This document shows, one piece after another, positions 8,331 to 16,481 of a stretch of DNA of 64,000 bases. The number at the start of each line of letters is the position of its first letter. The stretch's first letter is position 1. The notes below the pieces were generated by a model, which worked only from the letters and a program-made list of their open reading frames with translations, did no database searches and was not told where the DNA came from. Source of the DNA: Streptomyces monomycini. GTDB lineage: Bacteria > Actinomycetota > Actinomycetes > Streptomycetales > Streptomycetaceae. Made by a program: the position numbers and the translations under genes. Where the stretch lies: NCBI RefSeq assembly GCF_022271435.1, contig NZ_JAFIQY010000037.1:1-64000 (forward strand), written 5' to 3'.

Positions 8331-9314
8331 ATGGGCACCGTCACCGAAAACGTCGAGGTCGTCTGCTCCGACAGGCCCTCCCGCACGATCGAGCGCGATG
8401 AGCATCTGCTGCTCTCACCGCCGCACCCCAGCCCCTTTCCGATGAAGCTGTGGCGCGACCACGAGCCCCTCAGTGTCGTCCACTTCCCGGTGGAGTACGA
8501 GGCCGTGCCGTTCGCCCCGCCGCGCGGCATCTACGAGAGTGCGCAGGTCCGCGTCGAGTGGCAGACGATGGACAATCGGCAGCCCTTCTACCACCGCAAC
8601 TGCGACGTCGACGAAATCTCGTACCAGATCGCGGGCGAACGCACGCTGATGACCGAACTGGGAGTCGTCGAGCACCGGCCGGGAGAATTCTCCCGGCTGC
8701 CACGCGGCGTCGCCCACGACAACTACGGGCGCCGGGAGAGTCACCTGCTGTTCTACACGCCCGCTCCCGTCCGGGAGGTACGTGCCGGTGTCCGGCAGTC
8801 CGAAGCGGTGTTCCCGCCCTTTCCCGGCTGGGAGGCGGGAGAAGTCAACGAGGCAGTCACCCAGTGCATGGGGACTCCCGGGCATGACATCACCGTCGCC
8901 CCCGTCGACGAACTGCTGTTGCTGCGGCAGGTGCACACGGACGAAGAGCGCCTCCAGGTCCTCACCGGCGCGCAGGAGTCCGGGACTGCCTGGCTGTACC
9001 ACGGCGCCGGATTCCGCCTGGGCACGGTGCGGCTGCTGCCCGGGGGTGAGCGGATGTACCGCCGCACGCTGGACGCCGACGAGATCCAGTATCAGATCAG
9101 CGGCCGCCGGACGCTGGTCAGCCAGCGCGGCATCGTCGAACTCGGACCGGGGGACTGCGTGCGGATCCCCCTCGGTGTCGCCCACACCAGCGTGTGCGAC
9201 GAGGAGAGCCGGCACATCGCGCTTTTCTCCGACCGCGAACTCCCGCAGGTCGCCAGGACGACCCGAACCGCCGATCCGTACACCCCGGGACGTCTGGCCG
9301 CGCTTCAGCCCTGA
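8331..9314 (+). CDS. Bicupin, homogentisate-dioxygenase-like
   Basis: A 327-residue protein with two cupin barrels. The first has YHRNCDVDEISYQIAGERTL followed by PGEFSRLPRGVAHDN; the second repeats the layout with YRRTLDADEIQYQISGRRTL and PGDCVRIPLGVAHTS. The repeated D-E-I-x-Y-Q-I strand resembles the homogentisate 1,2-dioxygenase superfamily. Metal ligands look partial (His and Glu in the first barrel, His in the second motif), so enzymatic activity is uncertain. It lies just downstream of the ABM gene and is probably cotranscribed to handle an aromatic compound. Confidence 0.75.
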   Translation: MGTVTENVEVVCSDRPSRTIERDEHLLLSPPHPSPFPMKLWRDHEPLSVVHFPVEYEAVPFAPPRGIYESAQVRVEWQTMDNRQPFYHRNCDVDEISYQIAGERTLMTELGVVEHRPGEFSRLPRGVAHDNYGRRESHLLFYTPAPVREVRAGVRQSEAVFPPFPGWEAGEVNEAVTQCMGTPGHDITVAPVDELLLLRQVHTDEERLQVLTGAQESGTAWLYHGAGFRLGTVRLLPGGERMYRRTLDADEIQYQISGRRTLVSQRGIVELGPGDCVRIPLGVAHTSVCDEESRHIALFSDRELPQVARTTRTADPYTPGRLAALQP

Positions 9315-9553
9315 AAGGTCTATGTTTTCCGGCCCCGCCGTTTGAACACCTGACCGGCGCGTCGGCGCGCCGCTGTTCAGCGTTGTTGTCGTCCGCGGGA
9401 GCGGAATGTCGAGGCGAGGGCGACGGCGGCGAGGAGCGGACAGGCCGTTCCTGCCGCGGCCGTCCTCGGCCTTGGGGCGCCGGCCCGACGCGGTGCGGGT
9501 CCCTCCGGGGAAATGGGCGGCGCGGTGTCCCTCGTCCGCGGTACGGTGCGCCG

Positions 9554-9988
9554 ATGTCAGCGATCAAGAAGTTTCAAGTCACCTTCGACTGCGCAGAGCC
9601 CGAGCGTCTCGCCCGCTTCTGGTGCGAGGTGTTGGGGTATGTCGTACCGCCGCCACCGGAGGGGTTCACCACCTGGGACGACTTCAACCGTACGCTGCCG
9701 CCCGAGGAGCGGGATGCGTGGTCCGCCTGTAGTGATCCCTCAGGGGTGGGCCCGCGCTTGTACTTTCAGCGTGTTCCCGAAGGCAAGAGGGCCAAGAACC
9801 GGGTGCATCTGGATGTCCGGGTCGGCACCGGGCTGGTGGGGGACGAGCGCCTCGCCACGCTCGAGGCCGAATGCGCGCGACTGGTCGCGCTCGGTGCGAC
9901 CCACGTGCGGACGCTGTACGCCGATGAGGAGAACGAGTCGTGCATCCCGATGCTGGACATCGAGGGCAATGAGTTCTGCGTCGACTGA
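9554..9988 (+). CDS. VOC family / glyoxalase-like protein
   Basis: A 144-residue protein with two glyoxalase-fold half-sites: FQVTFDCAEPERLARFWCEVLGY at the start and HLDVRVGTG in the middle, ending MLDIEGNEFCVD. Start chosen at ATG 9554. Such proteins serve as metal-dependent isomerases, dioxygenases or drug-binding resistance proteins; nothing here decides between them. The 239 bp upstream hold no gene. It is convergent with the transporter gene. Confidence 0.8.
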   Translation: MSAIKKFQVTFDCAEPERLARFWCEVLGYVVPPPPEGFTTWDDFNRTLPPEERDAWSACSDPSGVGPRLYFQRVPEGKRAKNRVHLDVRVGTGLVGDERLATLEAECARLVALGATHVRTLYADEENESCIPMLDIEGNEFCVD

Positions 9989-10001
9989 ACACTCGCCGGC
10001 C

Positions 10002-11507
10002 TCACACCCCCAGCTTCCGCGCCAGCGCCCCGCGCCCGAGGAACAGGCCCAGGCCTGTGGCCAGGGCGGCCAGGGCCAGCGCGAGGAAGTACGCCGGGGA
10101 CGGTGATCCGCCGCCCGCCACCTTCAGGGCGTTGCCGCCCAGGCCGCCGCCGAGCGCCCCGGCCAGCCAGAACAGGCCCACCATCTGGCTGACGAACGTC
10201 GCCGGGGCCACGGCGGTCGCGGCGCTCATACCGACCGGGGCGAAGGCCACCTCGCCTGCCGCGAGCAGCAGGAAGGCCAGCAGCAGCCACACCGCCGGAA
10301 CGCGGCCGTCCGCTGCCGACGCGGCCTGCCACGCGGCGAGCGACATCACCGTGAAGGCCGCGCCCACGCACACCATGCCGATGGCGAACTTGGCGGCGGT
10401 GGTGAGCCGGTCGCCCGCCCGCTTCCACAGCGCGGCGAACAGCGGCGCGGTGAGCAGGACGAACAGCGGCAGCGCGGACTGGAACCAGCTCGCCGGCACG
10501 GTGAACCCGAGCACCGTACGGTCCGTCGAGTCCCGGGCGAAGACCGAGAAGACCGACCCGCCCTGCAGTGACAACGCCCAGAACACGGCCGAGGCCAGGA
10601 ACAGCCAGACGTACGTCTTCACCCGGACCCGCTCCGCCCGGGTCAGCCGGGGGTCGCGGAGCAGCCGCCGGAAGAACAGCACGGGGACGAGTACGGTCAG
10701 CAGGCCCGTCAGCGCCATGACGTGGGCGATCCGGAACGTGCCCAGCGCCGCGTCCGTGCCGTACCCGATCACGAGGGCGGCGACCGCCAGCCCGGTGCCC
10801 CACAGCACCCGGGTGCGCTGCGCCGGGGTCGCGGCGCGTTCGGGGGCGTGGCCGACGGTGCCGAAGTGCCGGGTGCCGCGTACGTACTGCAACAGGCCCA
10901 GCGCCATGCCCAACGCGGCGAGGCCGAACCCGAGGTGCCAGTCGACGGTCTCGCCCACGGCACCCACCACGAGGGGCGCCACCAGCGAGCTGATCTGGAC
11001 GCTCATGTAGAAGACGGCGAACCCGGCGTCCCGGCCGGCCCGGTCCGCGGGCGGGTAGAACGCGCTCAGCAGGCCGGCCATGTTCGGCTTGAGCAGCCCG
11101 GTCCCGGCGGCGATCAGCAGGAGCCCGGGGTAGAAGAGCGGATGGCCCGGAACGGCCAGCGACACATGGCCCAGGCCGATCAGGACACCGCCGTACAGGA
11201 CGGCACGGCGGGCGCCCAGCAGCCGGTCGCCGATCCAGCCGCCCGGCACCGACGCGACGAAGACCGCGGCCAGGTACAGGCCGTAGAGCGCGGCGGCGTC
11301 GCCACTGCTCATGCCGAGGCCGCCGCCGGAGGCCGGGGCCGTGGCGTACAGGACGAGGATCGCCGACATCCCGTAGAAGCTGAAGCGCTCCCAGACGTCG
11401 GTGGCGAAGAGGGTGAAGAACCAGCGGGGACGGCCCAGCGGGCCGCGGTCCCCGGCTCTGGGCGGGCGGGCCGGTTCGGCGGCCCGCGGGTGCATCGGCG
11501 CGGTCAT
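10002..11507 (-). CDS. POT/PTR2 proton-dependent peptide transporter
   Basis: A 501-residue multi-pass protein of the POT family (MFS superfamily). The FYGMSAILVLYA segment after DVWERFSFYGM, near residue 40, is the ExxERFxYY-type signature of the family. GGWIGDRLLGARRA is the cytoplasmic loop 2-3 motif, and about 12-14 hydrophobic helices follow. Family members import di- and tripeptides with protons. The ATG at 11507 follows GGAGGAGCC and is preferred to the in-frame start at 11546. It is the only recognisable transporter in the window. It borders the cluster, but its fold suggests uptake rather than export. Confidence 0.85.
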   Translation of the reverse strand: MTAPMHPRAAEPARPPRAGDRGPLGRPRWFFTLFATDVWERFSFYGMSAILVLYATAPASGGGLGMSSGDAAALYGLYLAAVFVASVPGGWIGDRLLGARRAVLYGGVLIGLGHVSLAVPGHPLFYPGLLLIAAGTGLLKPNMAGLLSAFYPPADRAGRDAGFAVFYMSVQISSLVAPLVVGAVGETVDWHLGFGLAALGMALGLLQYVRGTRHFGTVGHAPERAATPAQRTRVLWGTGLAVAALVIGYGTDAALGTFRIAHVMALTGLLTVLVPVLFFRRLLRDPRLTRAERVRVKTYVWLFLASAVFWALSLQGGSVFSVFARDSTDRTVLGFTVPASWFQSALPLFVLLTAPLFAALWKRAGDRLTTAAKFAIGMVCVGAAFTVMSLAAWQAASAADGRVPAVWLLLAFLLLAAGEVAFAPVGMSAATAVAPATFVSQMVGLFWLAGALGGGLGGNALKVAGGGSPSPAYFLALALAALATGLGLFLGRGALARKLGV

Positions 11508-11561
11508 GGCTCCTCCATCACGACGCTCGGGGGAGGTGAGGCTCACTCCGGCGCGTCAAAG

Positions 11562-11604
11562 GCGGGTCGAGGACGGGTGGAGGCCCCGGCGGGTCGAGGA
11601 CGGG
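11562..11604. repeat. Direct repeat, 16 bp
   Basis: GCGGGTCGAGGACGGG occurs at 11562-11577 and 11589-11604 (27-bp period) in the divergent spacer between the transporter and the first cluster gene. It may be a regulator site marking the left edge of the cluster. TCGAG resembles the SARP boxes seen elsewhere in the window, but the spacing differs. Confidence 0.5.
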
Positions 11605-11737
11605 CGGGGGCACCGGCGCTCCGGCCGCACCGGGGGGCGCGGGTTCGTGTACAGCCGTGGGTTCGAGCCGCTGTCGAGCGCGGTCGCCGACGCTGGGCGG
11701 CGTCCGCGAACGCCGACAGAGGACGGAGGCTGGCCAG

Positions 11738-12061
11738 ATGCCGCAGTCCCTCCCATTCCGTGTGATGTTGCGTATGGAGATCCACCCCGGCCACGGGGAC
11801 GAGTTCGAGCGGGTGTGGCAGGAGATCGGGCGGCGCATCGCCGCCCAGCCGGGCAACCTGTGCCAGTCCCTGGCCCGCTCGGCCGACGAGGACGACGTCT
11901 ACTACGTCGTCACCGACTGGGTCGACGCCCCGAGCTTCCACCGCTTCGAGCACAGCGAGGAGCACGTGGACAACCGCCGGCGGCTCGCCCCCTTCCGCAG
12001 CGGTGGCGAGATGCGGCTCAGTCAGACGCTGTGCCTGCTGCCGGGGGAGTCCGCGCGGTAG
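11738..12061 (+). CDS. Small ABM-like polyketide tailoring protein
   Basis: A 107-residue single-domain protein with an ABM/ferredoxin-like fold: FRVMLRMEIHPGHGDEFERVW, then YYVVTDWVDAPSFHRFE. It is a clear paralogue of the protein at 37529-37852, which shares the RVMLRMEI-PG start, the D(D/E)FERVW motif and the (Y/S)DW-D segment. Such proteins occur in pentangular polyphenol clusters as quinone-forming or cyclisation helpers. The ATG at 11738 follows GGACGGAGG. It is probably the leftmost cluster gene and is followed by the TenA-like gene. Confidence 0.75.
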   Translation: MPQSLPFRVMLRMEIHPGHGDEFERVWQEIGRRIAAQPGNLCQSLARSADEDDVYYVVTDWVDAPSFHRFEHSEEHVDNRRRLAPFRSGGEMRLSQTLCLLPGESAR

Positions 12062-12179
12062 CAGGCGGCGGGCGGGCCGTGGCCCCCCCCCGCCAGGCAT
12101 GCGCCGTCACCGGCACACACTTCGTCAGCCTCGAACAGGGCCCATGCACCAGCCCCATGAACCGGAGAGGAGCACCGTC

Positions 12180-12854
12180 GTGTTGCACCAGGAGCTGAAG
12201 GAACGGGCGGAACCCGAGTGGAAGGAGATCATCGAGCATCCGTTCTGGGCGGGCGTGCGGGACGGTTCGCTGCCCGCCGGCGCGCTGACGTACTTCGTCG
12301 AGCAGTGCGCGGGTCACGTCCTGCCCGCCTACGCACGGGCCCAGGCCCGCACCGCCGCCGCCACCCGCTGGGACCGGCACGTGGTCCTGCTGGCGCGGGC
12401 CGCGGCGGGCACGGTCCGGGCGCGGGACCGGCTGCTGGCGGCCCACAACGCACTGGACGCCGCGCTGGGCGTCCCCCGCGCCGACCCCGAGGCGCCCGCC
12501 GGGGCCATCACCCACGCGCACACCACGTTCCTGCACGCGGCGACGGCGACGACGGTGGCCGCCGGTATGGGCGCGCTGCTGCCGCTGACCTGGTTCCGGC
12601 AGCGCATCGGTGACGACCTGCGCCTGCGCCGGGTGCCCGGCTCGCGCCACAGTGCCTGGATCGACATCTTCCAGCCCGGCCCCGAGTACGCGGAGGCCGT
12701 CTCCGAGCTGGAGGACGCGTACGACGAACTGGGCGGCCTGATGGCCACGCCCGGCCGGACGGAACTCGTCGAGTACTTCACGCTGGGACTGCGCTACACC
12801 GCGTCCGTCACCAAGGCCGCCTGGGCGGAGGCCGGACAGCCTGCGGCCCGCTGA
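12180..12854 (+). CDS. TenA-fold protein lacking the thiaminase cysteine
   Basis: A 224-residue all-helical protein of the TenA/PqqC/haem-oxygenase-like superfamily. EHPFWAGVRDGSLP near the N-terminus matches the TenA HPF-x-G-x-L signature, followed by YFVEQCAGHVLPAYA. TenA uses a Cys in its LLPC-like helix; here the corresponding stretch reads GALLPLTWFRQRIG, so thiaminase chemistry is unlikely. Start taken as GTG 12180, seven bases after GGAGAGGAG; an upstream ATG at 12144 is possible. A second homologue is at 26069-26767. A role in handling the N-N or amine intermediate is speculative. Confidence 0.7.
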   Translation: MLHQELKERAEPEWKEIIEHPFWAGVRDGSLPAGALTYFVEQCAGHVLPAYARAQARTAAATRWDRHVVLLARAAAGTVRARDRLLAAHNALDAALGVPRADPEAPAGAITHAHTTFLHAATATTVAAGMGALLPLTWFRQRIGDDLRLRRVPGSRHSAWIDIFQPGPEYAEAVSELEDAYDELGGLMATPGRTELVEYFTLGLRYTASVTKAAWAEAGQPAAR

Positions 12855-12881
12855 GCACCGGCGCCGGGCACCGTCCGGAAG

Positions 12882-12921
12882 CGCCACGGGCCCGGCCCCC
12901 GTACGGGGGCCGGGCCCGTGG
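12882..12921. terminator. Perfect 40-bp palindrome, bidirectional terminator
   Basis: A fully symmetrical 20 + 20 bp palindrome (left arm GCCACGGGCCCGGCCCCCGT) with no spacer, between the convergent TenA-like gene (ends 12854) and the SDR gene (ends 12936). A two-way transcription terminator is the simplest reading. Confidence 0.75.
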
Positions 12922-12935
12922 CCCGTTCGGCGGGT

Positions 12936-13619
12936 TCACCAGTCGATGACCGTGTCCCGGCGCAGGAAGACCCCGCTGGGGCCGTCGTCCGCGAGCGTCG
13001 CGGCGTCCGCGATGTGGCGGGCCGCCTCTTCGGGCGCCTGCTCCGCCTGGGGTTGCATACGGGTACGGACCAGGCCGGGATTGATGGCGTTCACCAGGAC
13101 CCCCGTTCCCTTGACCTCCTCCGCCAGCATCGTGGTGAGCGCGTTGAGGGCCACCTTCGACGCCGTGTAGCCGGGGCACTGGGGGGACGGGCCGTACGCG
13201 AACGACGCGGCGCCGCTGGAGATGTTGACCACCCGCCCCCAGCCCCGTTCCACCATGCCGGGCAGGAACGCCTGGGTCACCCGCCAGGCACCCAGCAGGT
13301 TGACCTCCAGGCTGTGGCGTACGCCGTCCAGGTCGGCGGCGGAGGGGGCGGTGCCCCAGTCCGACAGGACGCCCGCGTTGTTGACCAGGATGTCGACCGG
13401 CTGCCCGGCGGCGGCCGCACGGACCGCGTCGGGGTCGGTGACGTCGAGCGTGAGCGCCGCCGTGTCGCCGGCGGCCCCGGCGGCGGCCCGCCCGGCCGCC
13501 GCCCCGTCCCGCGCGGCGAACAGCACCCGGTGCCCGCGGCGCGCCAGTTCCGTGGCCACCGCCAGGCCGAGGCCGCGGTTGGCCCCGGTCACCAGGGCGG
13601 TACGCGCCGGTCCCGTCAC
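12936..13619 (-). CDS. Short-chain dehydrogenase/reductase
   Basis: A 227-residue classical SDR: VTGANRGLG cofactor motif near residue 12, NNAG, then catalytic Ser (NISSG), YTASK for Tyr/Lys, and NPGLVRT. It starts with GTG at 13619, whose last bases overlap the TGA of the upstream gene (GTGA coupling). It is therefore the last gene of the coupled operon that begins with the cupin at 18198. It probably reduces a carbonyl in the N-N precursor branch or on the polyketide; it is less like the PKS ketoreductases at 37852 and 44477. Confidence 0.85.
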   Translation of the reverse strand: MTGPARTALVTGANRGLGLAVATELARRGHRVLFAARDGAAAGRAAAGAAGDTAALTLDVTDPDAVRAAAAGQPVDILVNNAGVLSDWGTAPSAADLDGVRHSLEVNLLGAWRVTQAFLPGMVERGWGRVVNISSGAASFAYGPSPQCPGYTASKVALNALTTMLAEEVKGTGVLVNAINPGLVRTRMQPQAEQAPEEAARHIADAATLADDGPSGVFLRRDTVIDW

Positions 13620-13996
13620 GTCCGTACCTCCTCGATGTAGGAGGTGCCGTGCGAGCCGTCCGCCCGGCTCCACTCCTCGCGCAGCCGCAGCCGGCCGTCC
13701 GCGAGCCGCTCCGGGTGGCTGACGCACTGCCCGGAGACCACCTCCCCGTCGGTGAGGACCTGGCAGTACGCGGCGGTGATGACCCCGTCGGAGCCGCACC
13801 GGCCGACCAGCCGGCCGTGGCGCACCCGGCCGCCGGAGAACTCCGCCCAGACCAGGTCCCGGTGCTGGTGGTAGTCGCCGGCCGGGACCTGTGCCGCACC
13901 GGGGCCCGAGGCGGTCTCCGCGGCCGTGGACCGGAAGGTCAGCCCGTCGTAGAGCGAGGGCGCCGGGGCGGCGGACGGGCGGGAGGCGTGGGTCAT
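13616..13996 (-). CDS. Small protein of the N-acetylglutamate-synthase-named family
   Basis: A 126-residue protein resembling actinobacterial proteins that databases often label n-acetylglutamate synthase, although they are too small for that enzyme. Characteristic elements are SLYDGLTFRS, DYHQHRDLVWAEFSGG, GRLVG and LREEWSRADGS, probably an all-beta calycin-like barrel. ATGA overlap with the upstream flavin oxidase (13993-13996) and GTGA overlap with the downstream SDR show tight cotranslation. Function is unknown; a ligand-binding or accessory role to the neighbouring oxidase is possible. Confidence 0.65.
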   Translation of the reverse strand: MTHASRPSAAPAPSLYDGLTFRSTAAETASGPGAAQVPAGDYHQHRDLVWAEFSGGRVRHGRLVGRCGSDGVITAAYCQVLTDGEVVSGQCVSHPERLADGRLRLREEWSRADGSHGTSYIEEVRT

Positions 13997-15375
13997 CGGG
14001 AAGCTCCTGTCAGGGTGTAGCCGGACCGGAAGAAGCCGTCCGGGTCCAGTCGCTGCTTGAGCCGGCGCAGCCGGGCGAAGTTCTCCGGGCCGTAGGTCTG
14101 CTCGCCCCGGTCGGCCGTGAGGCTGTCCCGGTCCGCGTAGTTGAGGTAGCCGGCACCCCATGTGCTGTACGGCTCGGCGAGCCGGGACACCGACTTGGCC
14201 CACTCCCGCTGCCGGGCGTCGGCCGCCGACAGCCCGGCGTCCCAGATGGCCATGCCGGTGATGTTGAACCGGGCGGTGCGGAAGGGCACCACGCCCGGTA
14301 CCCGGGCCCGGTCGCGCACGGCGCCGTGGATCGGTTCGATCAGGATGGTGTCGTTGTACGGGTCGGTGATCCGCGCGGCGCGGAATCTCTCCGCCAGGGC
14401 CTCGGTCAGCTCGTCGGGCAGGCCGTCGACACAGCGCGCGCTCCAGTAGTGCCGCAGTCCGAACGGCAGCCGCCCCAGGCACTGCTGCATGGAGACGTAC
14501 GACCGCTCGCCCACGGCCCAGGTCAGCGGGGTGAGCGTGGCGCGCAGCGCCTTGTCCAGCTCGGCCGGGTACGCGGGGTCGTCCCCCGAGTAGCACACGC
14601 TGACGACGGCCGCGGGCTCCTGCATCGGCCCGTACCGTTCGAGCAGCAGGGTGCAGATCAGCTCGTCGGGCGCGTCCTGCATCAGGTCGCGGAAGAACCG
14701 GACGGCGGCCGCCGGGTCGTCGGCCGGGTAGGCGACGAAACCGCCGTACACGCGCGGCACGTCGTGCAGTTGGAACGTGAACTCGGTGACGGCGCCGAAG
14801 TGGTGGCCCGCCCCGCGCAGCGCCCAGTCGGTCTCGGGGTGGGTCTCCGGGGAGACCGTGAGCGTCTCGCCGGACGCGGTGACCAGTTCGTAGCTCAGTA
14901 CGTTGTCGCAGCTCAGACCCGCGCGGCCCATCAGGTGCCCGATGCCGCCGCCGAGGGTGAGCCCGCCGACACCGGTGTCGTCGAACGTGCCGCCCGTGGT
15001 GGCGAGTTGATACGTACCGGCCGCCAGGTCGACGTCGGCCCAGGTCGCCCCGCCGCCGACGCGGGCCGTGCGGGCGCCGGGATCGACACGTACCCCGCTC
15101 AGCAGCCGCAGGTCGATCACCACCCCCGCGTCGACGGACCCGGCTCCCGCGACGTTGTGCCCGCCGCCCCGGATCACCGCCGGCAGGCCCGTCTCCTGAG
15201 CGGCCAGGACCGCGGCCCGCACCTCGGCGGTGTCCCTGGGCAGGCAGACGGCGGCCGGGCGGTGGTCGTGTGCTCCGTTGAACAGCAGCCGCACCCGGTC
15301 GTAGGCGGGGTGCCCGGGGGTGATCACCCTCCCCGGGCAGGCTGCCTCCAGCGTGCTGCGCACGTCGGCGCTCAT
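13993..15375 (-). CDS. BBE-type covalent flavin oxidase
   Basis: A 460-residue FAD-linked oxidase of the berberine bridge enzyme/6-hydroxy-nicotine oxidase family. The FAD-binding N-terminal half has IRGGGHNVAG, where the His is the usual 8-alpha-histidyl attachment site, and TLGGGIGHLMGRAGLSCDN. The Cys in the latter sits where bicovalent members make a 6-S-cysteinyl bond. The C-terminal BBE motif YLNYAD is present. It is coupled by ATGA overlaps to the DAO-like oxidase upstream and the small protein downstream. In this operon it could oxidise a hydrazine-linked intermediate or the polyketide; context alone does not decide. Confidence 0.85.
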   Translation of the reverse strand: MSADVRSTLEAACPGRVITPGHPAYDRVRLLFNGAHDHRPAAVCLPRDTAEVRAAVLAAQETGLPAVIRGGGHNVAGAGSVDAGVVIDLRLLSGVRVDPGARTARVGGGATWADVDLAAGTYQLATTGGTFDDTGVGGLTLGGGIGHLMGRAGLSCDNVLSYELVTASGETLTVSPETHPETDWALRGAGHHFGAVTEFTFQLHDVPRVYGGFVAYPADDPAAAVRFFRDLMQDAPDELICTLLLERYGPMQEPAAVVSVCYSGDDPAYPAELDKALRATLTPLTWAVGERSYVSMQQCLGRLPFGLRHYWSARCVDGLPDELTEALAERFRAARITDPYNDTILIEPIHGAVRDRARVPGVVPFRTARFNITGMAIWDAGLSAADARQREWAKSVSRLAEPYSTWGAGYLNYADRDSLTADRGEQTYGPENFARLRRLKQRLDPDGFFRSGYTLTGASR

Positions 15376-16481
15376 GACGTCTCCCTCCGTGTGATGGTGG
15401 TGATCGGGGCGCGGCCGGTCCGGGACGTACCGCAGGAGAGGCCGGCCAGCAGACCGCTCGCCGCCTCCCGGGAAGCGGCGAGCGCGAGCTTCGCCGAGCC
15501 GCCGCTGCCGCCGGTGAAGGTGAACAGCCGCCCCGGGGCGCCGAGTACGGGCGCCAGGGTGAGCCGCCCGGCCGGTCCGTAGGCGTCCACGGCGGCCACG
15601 GGGCGCATCAGCCGCCCCAGGGACAGTCCGGGCAGCCGCCGTGCGGCCGCGGCCCGGACGGCGCGCTCCTCGTGGTCGAGGAAGCGCGCCGCGCCCGGCT
15701 CGGCCCCCCAGCGTTCGGTGGGCAGGCCCAGCAGCATCCGGCCGGGGCCGGCGGGCCGCCCGTACAGGCCGCTGGTCTCGTCGACGAAGGCGGGCGGCAG
15801 CGGCCCGCCGGCCCGGTAGACGGCACACTGAATGACCTTTGTCCGTACGGTGTCGCCGGCGATGACGCCGAGGGACCGCAGCAGCCGGCCCGTCCAGGCG
15901 CCGGTGGCCGCCACCAGGACGTCGGCCGTGCCCTCCTGGGTGGCGGTCCGGTACGTGACGCCGCCTTCCGGGCCGTCGAAGGCCACGGCACGCAGCCGGC
16001 CGGACGGCACCTCCGCTCCCCGGGCGACGAGGTCGATGACCGCCGCACGGCGCAGACCGTCGGGGGAGAGGTGGCCGGCGTGCGGCTCCAGTACCCCGGC
16101 CGCTCCCTCCGGCAGGCCCTGTACGCCGAACTCGTCGGCCAGCCGCCGCCGGTCGCACCGCTCGGCCGTCGGCGGCAGCGCGTCCGGCACGGCGTCGTGC
16201 CCGTCCCCGTCAGCAGGGGCCAGGACGTACAGGGACGTACCGGGGCGGTAGGCGGACCACTTGCGCAGGGTGCGGCTGGCCCGCAGCTCCGCGAGGCTTG
16301 AGGCGGCCAGCCGCGCCGTCTCCGGATCGCGCTCGAAGGCGCGCACCAGGCCGCCCGAAGCGGCGGTGGCGTCCGGCCGGGGCGCGCCGGTCAGCAGCGT
16401 CACCCGGACCCCGTGCTCCGCGGCGAGCCGCCAGGCCAGCAGCGCGCCCGCCACCCCCGCGCCCACGACGCAGATTCTCAT
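15372..16481 (-). CDS. DAO-like FAD oxidoreductase (hydrazine pathway candidate)
   Basis: A 369-residue FAD-dependent oxidoreductase of the D-amino-acid oxidase/GlyOX fold: CVVGAGVAGALLAWRLA at the N-terminus, GGSGGSAKLALA near the C-terminus. In the characterised hydrazinoacetate pathways (s56-p1, triacsin, formycin/pyrazofurin) a flavin oxidase of this type releases the N-N unit from the lysine conjugate formed by the MetRS-cupin enzyme. Here the gene is directly downstream of the MetRS homologue with a 4-nt ATGA overlap, a strong positional argument for the same step. Substrate assignment is inference. Confidence 0.8.
   Translation of the reverse strand: MRICVVGAGVAGALLAWRLAAEHGVRVTLLTGAPRPDATAASGGLVRAFERDPETARLAASSLAELRASRTLRKWSAYRPGTSLYVLAPADGDGHDAVPDALPPTAERCDRRRLADEFGVQGLPEGAAGVLEPHAGHLSPDGLRRAAVIDLVARGAEVPSGRLRAVAFDGPEGGVTYRTATQEGTADVLVAATGAWTGRLLRSLGVIAGDTVRTKVIQCAVYRAGGPLPPAFVDETSGLYGRPAGPGRMLLGLPTERWGAEPGAARFLDHEERAVRAAAARRLPGLSLGRLMRPVAAVDAYGPAGRLTLAPVLGAPGRLFTFTGGSGGSAKLALAASREAASGLLAGLSCGTSRTGRAPITTITRRETS

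Noticed and set aside
12083..12091. Run of nine C residues as a possible frameshift site
   Set aside because: It lies in the gap between the small ABM gene and the TenA-like gene and interrupts no reading frame.
12180..12854. Thiaminase II / thiamine salvage gene
   Set aside because: The catalytic Cys region reads LLPLTW and there are no thiamine genes or riboswitch nearby.
13891..15582. Plus-strand open frame of 563 codons opposite the BBE-type oxidase
   Set aside because: It has no recognisable domain. The opposite strand carries clear flavin-oxidase motifs and coupled starts and stops.
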